The notes: generated by a model not told the origin, from the letters alone. Shown: positions 25,601 to 33,696, counted from the stretch's first letter. The stretch is DNA of 64,000 nt from Xanthobacter flavus (GCF_017875275.1 NZ_JAGGML010000001.1:2563001-2627000), one strand, 5' to 3'. A program made the numbers and translations.

Positions 25601-26992
25601 CATGCTGACCTGTCGGCGCGGAACCAGCGACTGCGCGTCCACTACCTGCTGGAGCCGGGGTGGAAGGCCGACGCCGCCATTCAGGGCCTGGGCCGCACCA
25701 ACCGGACTAACCAGGCGCAGCCGCCGCTGTTCCGGCCAATCTCGACCGACGTGAAGGCGGAAAAGCGCTTCCTCTCGACCATCGCCCGCCGCCTCGACAC
25801 CCTGGGCGCGATCACGCGCGGCCAGCGCCAGACCGGCGGCCAGGGCTTGTTCCGGCCCGAAGACAATCTGGAAAGCCACTACGCCCGCGACGCCCTGCGG
25901 CAACTCTACCTGCTGCTGGTGCGCGGCAAGGTCGACGGCTGCTCGCTCCAGATGTTCGAGGATGCCACCGGCCTCTCGCTGATGGATTCCACCGGCATCA
26001 AGGACGAACTGCCGCCGATCACCACCTTTCTCAACCGGCTGCTTGCGCTGACCATCGAACTTCAGGGCGTCCTGTTCACGGCGTTCGAGCGGCTGCTGAA
26101 CGCCAAGATCGAAGGCGCTATCGCTTCCGGCAGCTACGACGTCGGGCTGGAGACGCTGCAGGCCGAGAGCTTCATCGTCACCGACCGCCGAACGATCCAC
26201 GTTCATCCTGGCACCGGGGCCGAGGCCCGGCTGCTGACCATCAACCAGCGCCAGCGCAACCGTCCCGTGACGCTGGCCGAGGCGCTCGACCATCTCGATG
26301 ACGCAGGCGCGAAGCTGCTGGTCAACGAGCGTTCGGGCCGCGCCGCCGTGCAGATACCAACCACCAGCATCATGCTGGACGATGGCGAGATCGAACGGCG
26401 CGTGCGGCTGATCCGGCCCATGGAGGCGCACAACATCCCCATCAAGATGATGGACGAGACCCATTGGGTCGACGCGGATCGGGCTGGCTTCACAGCGGCC
26501 TGGAATGCCGAGGCCGCCGAGGTGCCGGAATATGCCGATAGCACCATCCATGTCGTCAGCGGGCTCTTGCTGCCGATCTGGAAGCGGCTGCCGAACGAGT
26601 CGACGCGGGTCTATCGACTCCAGACAGATGACGGCGAGCGCATCGTTGGCCGCCGCGTCTCCCCGGCATGGGTGGCCGGCGCGCTCGCGGCTGGCACGTC
26701 AACCCTGACGCCCGACTACGCGTTCATGGCGCTGATGGACGGCAAGACCATCCTCGATCTGACCGAGGGTCTCCAGCTTCGCCGCGTCCGGGTCATGGGC
26801 GCCAACCGCATCGAACTGTCGGGCTTCACCGACGCCATGCGCGATCGCCTGCGGGCATATGGCCTATTCCACGAAATCATCTCGTGGAAGCTGCGAATGT
26901 TTGTGCCGACCGATACGACCGGGGCGACCATCCTCGCCAAGGTGCTGGAGCGCTATCCCGTCGAGCGTATCGGCGAGCGGGAGGCGGCGTGA
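22664..26992 (+). CDS. Methylase-like plus strawberry-notch helicase giant protein
   Basis: A 1442-aa protein. Residues about 100-300 form a Rossmann-type methyltransferase region: FSTPAPLG and DIVLEPSAGTGLLA, then VVLMNPPFSAM near 206, the NPPF motif of N6-adenine methylases. A strawberry-notch-type SF2 helicase follows: Walker A LGDGTGAGKGRQSAG near 497, FDESHAMQN (DEAH-like box) near 606, SATGATTVHNLAYAQRLGLW, and a C-terminal helicase part with RTNRTNQAQPPLF near 1010. ATG 22664 is chosen because it follows leader D and a CGAGG site; an open frame continues 50 codons upstream. Such proteins are a hallmark of large alphaproteobacterial ICEs and plasmids; their task is unknown, probably DNA remodelling or protection. 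Confidence 0.85.
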   Translation: MNILSPVALPAAPVTPASSILNVALQLLDHLERGQRIDAAILRAAMEEAFGASDTSGAWNWKAAYEACEVATVLFLRKYGKALFRKAASPASRLSALAKIAELLPTHTRRSEESQALQQFSTPAPLGLAAVAAASIAAGDIVLEPSAGTGLLAILAEISGGTLLLNELAETRADLLAALFPAVAVMRFDAAQINDHLATGSVPSVVLMNPPFSAMANVTGRVADTVYRHVASALARLSDGGRLVAITGANFSPDHPAWAAAFIRLQERGRVVFTAAVDGSVYAKHGTTIDTRLTVIDKLPADDQATFPPSPGTAPDVATLLGWIEAQVPPRQTAALPPAAALAPAATPRTVRGYLARTTAARPATPASIEPEGVELAYETVDWTPAEDGRITDAIYEEYRLQAILIPGAQAHPTKLVQSVAMASVAPPKPSYRPRLPANIVPDGLLSDAQLETVIYAGEAHSDFLAGSWTLDEAFDVVSAAPDDAPNAVRFRRGFMLGDGTGAGKGRQSAGIILDNWMQGRHKAVWISKSDKLLEDAQRDWSALGMERLLVTPLSRFPQGKDITLSEAVLFTTYATLRSDDRGEKLSRVKQIVEWLGSDFDGVIIFDESHAMQNAAGGKGERGDVAASQQGRAGLRLQHALPNARVVYVSATGATTVHNLAYAQRLGLWGGEDFPFSTRAEFVEAIEDGGVAAMEVLARDLRSLGLYTARSLSYDGVEYELVEHQLTPEQTGIYDAYAGAFAVIHNNLDAAMQAANITGDGGTLNRQAKSAARSAFESAKQRFFGHLLTSMKTPTLIRSIEQDLIDGHAAVIQIVSTGEALMERRLAEIPTEEWNDVRVDITPREYVLDYLAHSFPVQLYEPFTDSEGNLSSRPVFRDGQPVESRDAVARRDRLIERLASLPPVPGALDQIVQRFGTDVVAEVTGRSRRIVRKTSPGGIDRLAVENRAVSANLAETQAFMDDQKRILIFSDAGGTGRSYHADLSARNQRLRVHYLLEPGWKADAAIQGLGRTNRTNQAQPPLFRPISTDVKAEKRFLSTIARRLDTLGAITRGQRQTGGQGLFRPEDNLESHYARDALRQLYLLLVRGKVDGCSLQMFEDATGLSLMDSTGIKDELPPITTFLNRLLALTIELQGVLFTAFERLLNAKIEGAIASGSYDVGLETLQAESFIVTDRRTIHVHPGTGAEARLLTINQRQRNRPVTLAEALDHLDDAGAKLLVNERSGRAAVQIPTTSIMLDDGEIERRVRLIRPMEAHNIPIKMMDETHWVDADRAGFTAAWNAEAAEVPEYADSTIHVVSGLLLPIWKRLPNESTRVYRLQTDDGERIVGRRVSPAWVAGALAAGTSTLTPDYAFMALMDGKTILDLTEGLQLRRVRVMGANRIELSGFTDAMRDRLRAYGLFHEIISWKLRMFVPTDTTGATILAKVLERYPVERIGEREAA

Positions 26993-28038
26993 TGGCACGG
27001 CAGGACGCCTCCGAACTGGCAATCCGTCTCGGCCGGCAGGCCGAGGCGGTGTGCCGCCACTACCTCTCTGCCGGTCATCGGGAGGGCCGCTATTGGCTGG
27101 TCGGCGATGTGCGCAACACGCCCGGCCGCTCGATGTTCGTGCGGCTAAAGGGCGGCGAAACCGGCAAGGGCACCGCCGGCAAATGGACCGACGCCGCCAC
27201 CGGCGAGCATGGCGATCTCCTCGACGTCATCCGCGAGAGCTGCGGCCTGGTCGACTTCAAGGACGTCGCCGATGAGGCGCGCGCCTTCCTGTCGATGCCG
27301 CATCCCGAGCCGGACCGCCGGCATGATGGCGAACGCAAAGCACCAGCGCCGATCGGATCGCCGGAAGCAGCGCGGCGGCTCGTCGGGATGTCGCAGCCGA
27401 TTTTGGGCACTGTCGTGGAAACGTATCTACGGAACCGTGCGATTACGGCTTTGCACGGAACCGGAAGCCTGCGTTTTCATCCCAGGTGCTATTATCGGCC
27501 CGACGAGTATTCCCCGACGGAGACCTGGCCGGCGATGATCGCATCGGTCACCGATCTCGCCGAGCATCAGACCGGCGCGCATCGCACCTGGCTCGCCCCT
27601 GACGGCTCGGACAAGGCCCCGATCGACACACCGAGACGGGCGATGGGCGACCTCCTGGGACACGCCGTTCGCTTCGGTGTGGCGGGCGAAGTGATGGCGG
27701 CGGGCGAAGGCATAGAGACGATGCTGTCGCTCAGAATGGCGCTGCCCACTATGCCGATGGCGGCGGCGCTCTCGGCGGCGCATCTCTCGGCCATCCTGTT
27801 CCCCGACACGCTGCGCCGGCTCTACATCGCCCGCGACAATGATCCGGCCGGCGACGGTGCGATGACGACCTTGATCGAACGGGCGAACGCCGCCGGGATC
27901 GAGGCGGTCGTGGTGTCTCCGCGCCTGGGCGACTTCAACGAGGATCTCCGCCTGGCTGGTCTGGACAGCCTCCGGGCAGCGGCCCGGGTGCAGATCGCGC
28001 CCCAGGACGTCGCACGCTTCATGGCGCTGGCGGCATAG
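26992..28038 (+). CDS. Toprim-domain protein (DUF7146 / primase-like)
   Basis: A 348-aa protein whose ATG overlaps the stop of the helicase gene (GTGATGG), so both are coexpressed. The N-terminal half resembles phage-type primase or zinc-finger-less helicase-primase accessory domains, with GKGTAGKWTDAATGEHGDLLDV. The C-terminal half is a Toprim domain: AAGEGIETMLSLRMA supplies the glutamate and LYIARDNDPAGDGA the acidic pair. A replication-related role (primer synthesis or strand handling after transfer) is likely. It has no N-terminal CHC2 zinc finger, so it may not be a full primase by itself. Confidence 0.8.
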   Translation: MARQDASELAIRLGRQAEAVCRHYLSAGHREGRYWLVGDVRNTPGRSMFVRLKGGETGKGTAGKWTDAATGEHGDLLDVIRESCGLVDFKDVADEARAFLSMPHPEPDRRHDGERKAPAPIGSPEAARRLVGMSQPILGTVVETYLRNRAITALHGTGSLRFHPRCYYRPDEYSPTETWPAMIASVTDLAEHQTGAHRTWLAPDGSDKAPIDTPRRAMGDLLGHAVRFGVAGEVMAAGEGIETMLSLRMALPTMPMAAALSAAHLSAILFPDTLRRLYIARDNDPAGDGAMTTLIERANAAGIEAVVVSPRLGDFNEDLRLAGLDSLRAAARVQIAPQDVARFMALAA

Positions 28039-28171
28039 GCCGACAGGAGAATGCAGACGGCGGGAGCGCCGTCGTCGGCGTCGCTCGGATGATCTTGATG
28101 TCGGAGAGAACCGCGCCCCGGCCTTCGAGAGGGCGATCGGCCAGCAAACGGCCTGGACCCGCAATGCCTGC

Positions 28172-28230
28172 GGCGGACTATTTTCCGGCGGCCCTGCGGG
28201 CCTTTCCATCGCGAGGCAAAATAGCCCGCC
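28172..28230. other. Long inverted repeat in the gap before the DUF2493 gene
   Basis: GGCGG-A-CTATTTT at 28172-28184 is matched by AAAATAG-C-CCGCC at 28218-28230, a 12-bp interrupted stem. Its loop holds a further GC-rich hairpin (GGCC-CTGC-GGGCC). This is in the 313-base gap 28039-28351, which otherwise shows no gene. It may be a structured leader of the next gene or a binding site. Confidence 0.4.
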
Positions 28231-28351
28231 TTCGTCATCCTCCGCTGTGCTCCGGCCCTCCGCCTCGCTGCGGGTGCAGGTCCGGCCCGCCCGCCGGCTT
28301 TCGTCGCCATGAAGGCCGCGAGGGTCGCGGTCGAACCGACGGAGCATCCCG

Positions 28352-29287
28352 ATGAGCGAGCACGACGACTACGAACCGCACCACGCCTCTTCACCCACCG
28401 ACCATGTCCTCAGCGAACTCCAGCTTTACGGCTACCGTCCCTTCACGGATGAACCCGATCCCCGACCGCTTCCGGAAGGCGACCATGTCGCCGGCGCCAT
28501 CGCCGACATCTTTGACGCCCTGATCGTCACCCTTGAGGACACCCGCCTCGAGCCCGACCTCGACGATCTCCTCTGGTCGACGGTCAACGTCTTCCACCGA
28601 GCCACCGACCGGATCGAGCGCGAGCTGGACGACAACGAGCAGGCGCAGCGCCGCGGCCAGCGCGAACAGGACGGCAGCGAAGTGAAGGCCGTCGAGCTGG
28701 AACGCCTGACGGCCGAGGGCCAGACCATGATCGAACGCCGCAACGCCTTCGAGCTGATGCGCGACCAGGCCGCCGAGCACTACGAGCGCCACACCGGATC
28801 GAACTGGCGACCGCGCAGCGGATCGATGGTCAACCACCGCAACCTGACCTCGGCGATGATCGACAGCCGCGACTTCCTCGCCGCCAAGAAGCGCGCCGAC
28901 AATCAGGTGCTACTACCTGCCGGTGCAAAGATCGCCTTTACCGGTGGGCTCGACTTCAACGATCACCACCTGATCTGGGCCAAGCTCGATCAGGTCCACG
29001 CCAAGCACCCCGACATGGTGCTGCTGCACGGCAAGTCGCCGAAGGGCGCCGAGAAGATCGCGGCCAAATGGGCCGACGCCCGCAAGGTGCCGCAGGTCGG
29101 CTTCGCCCCCGACTGGACGAAACACGCCAAGGCCGCACCGTTCAAGCGCAACGATCAGATGCTGGACGTCCTGCCGATCGGGGTCATCGTCTTCCCTGGC
29201 ACCGGCATTCAGGACAATCTCGCCGACAAGGCGAGGAAGCTCGGCATCCCGCTGTTCGACTTCCGCCCGAAGGGAGGTGGCGCGTGA
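28352..29287 (+). CDS. DUF2493 (SLOG-fold) protein
   Basis: A 311-aa protein. The C-terminal 120 residues form the DUF2493/YspA domain of the SLOG superfamily, with KIAFTGGLDFNDHHLIWAKL at its start, a central VLLHGKSPKGAEKIAAKWAD and a C-terminal VIVFPGTGIQDNLADKARKL that would bind a nucleotide-like ligand. The N-terminal region is helical and acidic. SLOG proteins sense or process nucleotide-derived ligands and several take part in conflict systems. Here the gene belongs to the conserved accessory set of the element. Start ATG 28352 follows GACGGAGC. Confidence 0.8.
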   Translation: MSEHDDYEPHHASSPTDHVLSELQLYGYRPFTDEPDPRPLPEGDHVAGAIADIFDALIVTLEDTRLEPDLDDLLWSTVNVFHRATDRIERELDDNEQAQRRGQREQDGSEVKAVELERLTAEGQTMIERRNAFELMRDQAAEHYERHTGSNWRPRSGSMVNHRNLTSAMIDSRDFLAAKKRADNQVLLPAGAKIAFTGGLDFNDHHLIWAKLDQVHAKHPDMVLLHGKSPKGAEKIAAKWADARKVPQVGFAPDWTKHAKAAPFKRNDQMLDVLPIGVIVFPGTGIQDNLADKARKLGIPLFDFRPKGGGA

Positions 29288-29297
29288 GCGCTGCCTC

Positions 29298-29876
29298 TCA
29301 CAGCATCTCGGGTCGAAACAGCGATCTGCGGCTGATGACCTTGCCGGACACCACGAACACGCCATCGCCGGTGTAATGCAGCGTCTCGGGATGCTTTGGC
29401 GACGTGGCGACATGCACCTTCACCACCTCGAAGATGAAGAAATTGTACTTGTCGACCAGCGCGTCGTCGTGAAGGCGGCATTCGAAGCTGGCATGGCATT
29501 CGCCGATCAACGGCGCATCGACCTTGCTCGCCTCTTGCCGCGTGAGATTGAACTTGGCGAACTTGTCGATCTCGGCCCCCGACGTGTTGCCGATCCCCAC
29601 CACGGTATCGGTCAGCGCCGTCGTCGGCAGGTTCACCACGCATTCCCGGCTTTCGCGGATCATGTGGTGGCTGTGATTGCCGCCGGAGATCATCAGGCCG
29701 ACCAGAGACGGCGAGAATTCCAGGATCGTGTGCCAACCGAGCGTCATGATGTTGGTCGCGCCCTGCCACTTTGATGACACCAGCACGATCGGACCGGGCT
29801 CCAGATAGCGCCGCACCTGGCTGACGGGGAAGTCGGTCTTCTCAGGCACCTTCGGCATGGGCATTCTCTTCGACAA
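29298..29876 (-). CDS. Flavin reductase domain protein
   Basis: A 192-aa protein of the flavin reductase-like (FMN-binding split barrel) family: IVLVSSKWQGATNIMTLGWH, then MISGGNHSHHMIRESRECVVNLP and a C-terminal KVISRRSLFRPEML. These proteins reduce or carry flavin for monooxygenases, or act as oxidoreductases. It is encoded on the minus strand, against the direction of all its neighbours in the core of the element, so it is probably cargo. An in-frame ATG at 29861 is an alternative start. No partner monooxygenase is next to it. Confidence 0.82.
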   Translation of the reverse strand: MSKRMPMPKVPEKTDFPVSQVRRYLEPGPIVLVSSKWQGATNIMTLGWHTILEFSPSLVGLMISGGNHSHHMIRESRECVVNLPTTALTDTVVGIGNTSGAEIDKFAKFNLTRQEASKVDAPLIGECHASFECRLHDDALVDKYNFFIFEVVKVHVATSPKHPETLHYTGDGVFVVSGKVISRRSLFRPEML

Positions 29877-30145
29877 CTGCGCTTTGCATGATCATACCCG
29901 GCCATGTCGGCAGCATCACGACCGGCAGCATGGCGGCGATGCTTTGGCGCGAAAGCATTGAACGGGCGTTTCCATGGTGGCCCCGGTCATGGCGGAAAAC
30001 CATCCCCCGCTTCCAATGCGCTGATCCTTGGTCCAGCCGCTGGCCTGACGCCATCAACCCGTAAAGGGTCGGACTACGCAAAGCGTGCCGCCGCTCCGGC
30101 TTCGCCTGCGCGGTGATCGCGGCCATCGGCCGGACACATCGGGCG
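29877..30145. other. Gap with no recognised gene
   Basis: About 270 bases between the divergent flavin reductase gene and the leader hairpin at 30146. It must hold the promoter of the flavin reductase gene. I see no open frame with protein-like character and no repeat. Confidence 0.5.
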
Positions 30146-30184
30146 CCTGTCGCGCGGGAGATGGTCTCCCGCCTCCAAGACAGG
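30146..30184 (+). promoter_or_regulatory. Two-tier hairpin before a 55-aa gene
   Basis: CCTGTC (30146-30151) pairs with GACAGG (30179-30184) and encloses GCGGGAGA-TGG-TCTCCCGC (30154-30172), an 8-bp stem with a 3-base loop. The structure ends 10 bases before ATG 30195, with AGGAGC inside the closing strand, so it would cover part of the ribosome binding site. It resembles leaders A and B in plan but lacks their purine box. Confidence 0.5.
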
Positions 30185-30194
30185 AGCCGGTCAG

Positions 30195-30362
30195 ATGTCC
30201 CTCAATCAAGCTCACGCCTTCGCCTTCAGCCTCGCTACCAGCCTCATGGTCACCATCGTCATCTTCCAGGCCGGCGACGGCACCATGGGCGTCATGCCGG
30301 CCGGCGAATATGACGGCGAACTCGCCGCCATCGTTCACGAGATCGATCCCTTCGCCCGCTGA
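30195..30362 (+). CDS. Small protein of 55 aa, unknown function
   Basis: An open frame of 55 codons starting at ATG 30195 right after the two-tier hairpin and an AGGAGCC site. The N-terminal part, AHAFAFSLATSLMVTIVIF, is hydrophobic enough to be a membrane segment or signal anchor; the rest is short and acidic and ends EIDPFAR. Codon use is GC-rich like its neighbours. Similar small proteins occur near DUF736 genes in such elements. Function not recognised. Confidence 0.55.
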   Translation: MSLNQAHAFAFSLATSLMVTIVIFQAGDGTMGVMPAGEYDGELAAIVHEIDPFAR

Positions 30363-30506
30363 CCGCGGGCAAGGCGTCGCGACTGCAAGCGGGAATCCTA
30401 CGGGATTTCCGCTCCCGTCCCGCCTTCTCTTCGGCTATACTGGCAACGCGCCGTGGTGGTGGTGGAGGCGCGACCGTCAGACCTCTATCTCACGGAGAAC
30501 ACCACC

Positions 30507-30947
30507 ATGGTTTTCATCGGCATCCTCTCCAGCATCGTGGCGATCGGCGCCCTGTGCTGGCTTCTATTCACACTGGCTGTCTTCGCGCTTCCGTTCTTCG
30601 CGGGCGTCAGTGCCGGGACTTGGGCCTTCCAGACCGGCGCCGGTTGGCTCGGGGCAATCCTCGTCGGCCTCGCCGCCGCCGCACTGACGCTCGGCCTCGG
30701 GCAGTTCCTGCTCGCCTTCATCCGTCCGCTCTGGATACGGCTCGCGATCGCACTCGCTTTCGTCGCGCCTGCGGCGCTCGCCGGCTACCATGCGACACAT
30801 GGCATCGTGAAACACACCATGCCCTCCGACACCTGGCAGATCATCTTCTCCGTCATCGGCGCAGTCGCCGTTGGTGTCACGGCGCTGATTCGGGTGACAG
30901 CAATGGCCGCGCCCGGGCCAACCGGGCAGAACGTCGCGCGCGCCTGA
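30507..30947 (+). CDS. Small integral membrane protein, unknown function
   Basis: A 146-aa protein with four likely transmembrane segments: ILSSIVAIGALCWLLFTLAV, a glycine-rich one (WLGAILVGLAAAALTLGLG), IRLAIALAFVAPAALAGY and IIFSVIGAVAVGVTALI. ATG 30507 is chosen over the upstream GTG 30453 because it begins at the first membrane segment and follows ACGGAGAA. No family with a known function is recognised. It belongs to the accessory core of the element. Confidence 0.65.
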   Translation: MVFIGILSSIVAIGALCWLLFTLAVFALPFFAGVSAGTWAFQTGAGWLGAILVGLAAAALTLGLGQFLLAFIRPLWIRLAIALAFVAPAALAGYHATHGIVKHTMPSDTWQIIFSVIGAVAVGVTALIRVTAMAAPGPTGQNVARA

Positions 30948-31527
30948 CATCGTTGCCGGCGGCGGCAGGACGGTGGGTTGATGTCTTACGTGTCGCGCTC
31001 TTCGTCGGCAGGGTCGTTCGCAATCGCGTTGATCGGATCAACGGCTAACCCAACTGACGCGCCATGCCCTCGGTGACGGTGGTGGGGGCAATGCCCTGAC
31101 GGCGCGCCCAACGACGGTGCGAGTGCTGAGAGGGGGCGATCGCGTGGGCGACGGGCAGGAGCCGGCGGAACGGAGCGTCCGCCGGAGCTGGTTTGAACCG
31201 CGGTGTCAGGCGTCGTCACGGTCCATCGGTCCGGGGCGGTCGCCGCGTTCTCCTGTGATGCCGTCTCTGTCAGGTCGACCGCTCCAAAACGGCCTCTTCA
31301 ATGGGCTGATCTGGCCGAAGGTCGGCTGCGCCTCGATCGCCTATGCCGCAACAGCGGCGTCGAAACTTTCTTCCCCTGCCGGCTGCGCCGTCATTCCTCG
31401 CGAGCCAAGAAAGCCCCTCCTTTGCTGTCAGGCCCCTGCGGGGTGCGCCGTCAATCGCCTCCGGCCTGTCGATCGCCATCGAGGCCGCAATGGTGCGGGC
31501 TCGGAACAGAGTTCAAGGAGAACTACC
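30948..31527. other. 580-base stretch without a recognised gene
   Basis: No open frame here looks like protein; the long plus frames are continuations of shadows of the DUF736 gene. The last 100 bases are C/G-rich and contain short inverted stretches (CCCCTGCGGGG near 31434). They end in CAAGGAGAAC, the ribosome binding site of the DUF736 gene at 31528. A promoter or a long leader is likely in this stretch. Confidence 0.5.
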
Positions 31528-31857
31528 ATGGCGACCATCGGCACCTTCAAGAAGACCGGCAACAACGAGTACACCGGCGAAATCGTCACCCTCAGCCTGC
31601 AGACCAAGAACGTCCGCATCGTCTCCGAGGCCCGCGCTACCGGAGAGAACGCCCCCAGCCACCGCGTCTTCGTCGGCCGCGCCGAGATCGGCGCCGCCTG
31701 GTCCAAGACCTCCAACGAGGGGCGCGCCTATCTGGGCCTGAAGCTCGACGATCCCAGCTTCAATGCCCCGATCTACGCCAACCTCTTCGACGACGAGGAA
31801 GGCGAAGGCTTCAGCCTCATCTGGTCCCGCCCTAGCGGCCGCCGCAACGGCGAGTAA
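31528..31857 (+). CDS. DUF736 family protein
   Basis: A 109-aa protein of the DUF736 family, small and probably all-beta, found almost only on alphaproteobacterial plasmids and conjugative elements. Family marks are MATIGTFKK, GEIVTLSLQTKNVRIV, AEIGAAWSKTS, YLGLKLDDPSFNAPIYANLF and the C-terminal FSLIWSRP. Function is not known. A paralogue is encoded at 37079. A CAAGGAG site stands before the ATG, and a long GC hairpin follows the gene. Confidence 0.88.
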   Translation: MATIGTFKKTGNNEYTGEIVTLSLQTKNVRIVSEARATGENAPSHRVFVGRAEIGAAWSKTSNEGRAYLGLKLDDPSFNAPIYANLFDDEEGEGFSLIWSRPSGRRNGE

Positions 31858-31869
31858 GGCCAGCGCGAC

Positions 31870-31896
31870 GCCCCGCCCGGACAATCCGGGCGGGGC
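31870..31896 (+). terminator. Strong hairpin after the DUF736 gene
   Basis: GCCCCGCCCGG-ACAAT-CCGGGCGGGGC is a perfect 11-bp stem, 12 bases after the stop. It lacks a T-run, so it may protect the mRNA 3' end or act with Rho. Confidence 0.6.
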
Positions 31897-32046
31897 CAAA
31901 CGCCTGACGGTGGAACGAATCACCTCTGGTTCTGGACACCGGAATCGCGCCCGCTAAAGCCAGAACCGCTGGTCTTTTCCAGTAAGAACGACTATTATAG
32001 CCGTAGTTCTGGCGTACGCGTAGGTCCGAGTGGGAGGTGATCATGC

Positions 32047-32289
32047 ATGATCACCGCCCGACAATCACGGGCCGCACGCGCGTTGCTCGGCTGGACACAG
32101 GAGACGCTCGCTGACAAGGCCCGGGTATCACTGACCGCGTTGAAGCGCCTTGAATCCGACAGCGGGCTCGAGGTGTATGAATCAACACGCGATCAGGTCC
32201 GTCGAGCCTTTGAAGGCGGTGGCATCGTCCTGCTCAACTCCGGCCAAAGCGTGGGAGTGATGCTGGTTGGTGACAAGGACAACCCTTGA
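32047..32289 (+). CDS. XRE-family DNA-binding protein
   Basis: An 80-aa helix-turn-helix protein: RAARALLGWTQETLADKARV, then SLTALKRLESD near residues 9-38, followed by a short segment ending GGGIVLLNSGQSVGVML. Small single-domain XRE proteins of this type regulate conjugation or excision in many ICEs. It stands alone with about 190 bases upstream, in which a relatively AT-rich stretch (31979-32003, with TATTATAG) probably contains its promoter. Its target cannot be read from the sequence. Confidence 0.8.
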   Translation: MITARQSRAARALLGWTQETLADKARVSLTALKRLESDSGLEVYESTRDQVRRAFEGGGIVLLNSGQSVGVMLVGDKDNP

Positions 32290-32403
32290 CGACTTTTTCG
32301 GGCGAACCCGCCCGACCATCCTGATTTTGCGTCAAACCGCGGCGGTGTGGCGCGGGATATCATTACGGTTAACAAACTGCTCCAAATTGGATACGAATGA
32401 CTC

Positions 32404-32679
32404 GTGGGGCTCATTGTGACCAACGCAGAATATCTGGACGAACCGCCGCTCGGCGCGGCGCTCACCGCCTATGACCAGGCGCATCTGAAGCTGTACCTGA
32501 GGCTGCTCGACGCCGAGGCGGACGGTGCGACCTGGGAGGAAGTCGTCGAGCTTCTCTTCGGCCTCGATCCCGCAGCGGACCCCAACCGTGCAGCGAAAAT
32601 TCATGCCGCCCACCTCGCTCGCGCGAAATGGATGACCGAGAACGGCTTTTGCGAGCTTCTCGGCCCCCGCCTCCATTGA
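32404..32679 (+). CDS. Small conserved ICE protein, unknown function
   Basis: A 91-aa mainly helical protein, acidic in the middle: LGAALTAYDQAHLKLYLRLL, WEEVVELLFGLDP and AKIHAAHLARAKWMTENGF. It resembles the short proteins that accompany DUF6499/DUF2285 genes in alphaproteobacterial elements. Start is GTG 32404 (GTG 32416 is possible). It lies just before a frameshifted gene of the DUF6499-DUF2285 type. Function unknown. Confidence 0.6.
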   Translation: MGLIVTNAEYLDEPPLGAALTAYDQAHLKLYLRLLDAEADGATWEEVVELLFGLDPAADPNRAAKIHAAHLARAKWMTENGFCELLGPRLH

Positions 32680-32798
32680 GGTGATGCAGAACCTGCATCA
32701 CGTTGATCCGACTTCGTTCTTCCCACGCCACGCTCAACTTGGGATCGTGACCGCTGCTTGACTCGCGTTGCGTCATAATTTCGCGGAGGCGGTGGAGG

Positions 32799-33558
32799 AT
32801 GTCCGAAGATGAAAGTTGGCGGTCTGAGACCGCCTACAACTATATCGACAATCTAACTCCGGGTGACCTTGCCTGGGAATTTCTGCGCCGAAACCCCGAC
32901 TACCGGAAAGCCTATCGGGAGCTTGTGTCCAGCGGCCGACTCTCACTCGAAACGGCCGAAGAATTTGCGAACCTATGGGGGTTGCGATTTCGGCGCCGAC
33001 CCGCTCATCGCGGCTCATGCCCAGCAGATTTTTTGGACCCCTCAAGTCGATCCGTCGGCAATAATGTTCGCCGCAGGTCCGCGCCCTGAAGGGTTTTCCA
33101 TCACTGCCGACGAGTTACGCCTCCGTACCATATTCCAGCACGACCCTGCTCATCTCAGGCTCGATATCCGCGGCGAGCAGTATGACGTCACGCTCGCAGA
33201 CCCGCAGGACGAGAACCCGCTCGCGGCGATGGTCATGTTCGATGACCTCACACCGGATCGACAGACCGCGCTGACCCGGTTCTGGAGCGCGATCAAAGGC
33301 AAGCGCGTCCCGAACGACCCTCGAATGACGCCGCAACGCCGCGAGCGCGCGCGCCAAATGCTGCGTGCGGTCGATGGACGTCGTGCCGGCGCGACATATC
33401 GATCGATCGGGCAGGTTCTGTTCCCTGGTCATAAAATCGACGCCGCCTCCTGGGCCGGGGACGCGCTGCGCGAAATCACGATCCGGCTGGCGCGCGACGG
33501 CGTGAAACTCGTTGAAGGCGGCTACCGCTCCCTCCTGCGCCGACCCCGCCGATCATAG
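32799..33558 (+). pseudogene. DUF6499-DUF2285 regulator gene split by a frameshift
   Basis: The first frame (ATG 32799) encodes NYIDNLTPGDLAWEFLRRNP, the DUF6499 start of this protein type. After GLRF near 32990 it runs into basic nonsense. The frame one base on continues with FGADPLIAAHAQQIFW, then a DUF2285 region (TADELRLRT, LRLDIRGEQYDVTLADPQDE and a C-terminal HTH-like GATYRSIGQVLFPG) to the stop at 33558. In intact relatives the two parts are one protein of about 250 aa. A one-base change around TGCGATTTCGGCGCCG has therefore split the gene. Sequencing error or programmed frameshifting are alternatives. Intact versions act as DNA-binding regulators. Confidence 0.7.
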
Positions 33559-33589
33559 CCCGCCATCGACCGCCTGCGGCGTGTCGAAA

Positions 33590-33600
33590 CTAGATTCCTA
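33590..33600 (+). repeat. First copy of CTAGATTCCTA
   Basis: The 11-base string CTAGATTCCTA occurs here, about 100 bases before the HTH gene at 33697, and again at 35006-35016 before parA. The two copies flank the HTH-repA pair. It may be a shared promoter or operator element. Confidence 0.4.
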
Positions 33601-33696
33601 TCTCCGACATCGTCCGACCCACCGCCTTCACGCCACCGTGCTCTCGAACCGCCGCCTGACGGCAGCGGCCCCCGATGAGACCACGGAGGCTCGACA

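Noticed and set aside
24983..26551. Minus-strand open frame of 522 codons within the strawberry-notch gene
   Set aside because: Shadow of the helicase reading frame; no recognisable domain.
31203..31835. A gene of 210 codons before and over DUF736
   Set aside because: It is out of frame with the clear DUF736 gene and has an Arg-rich, motif-free composition.
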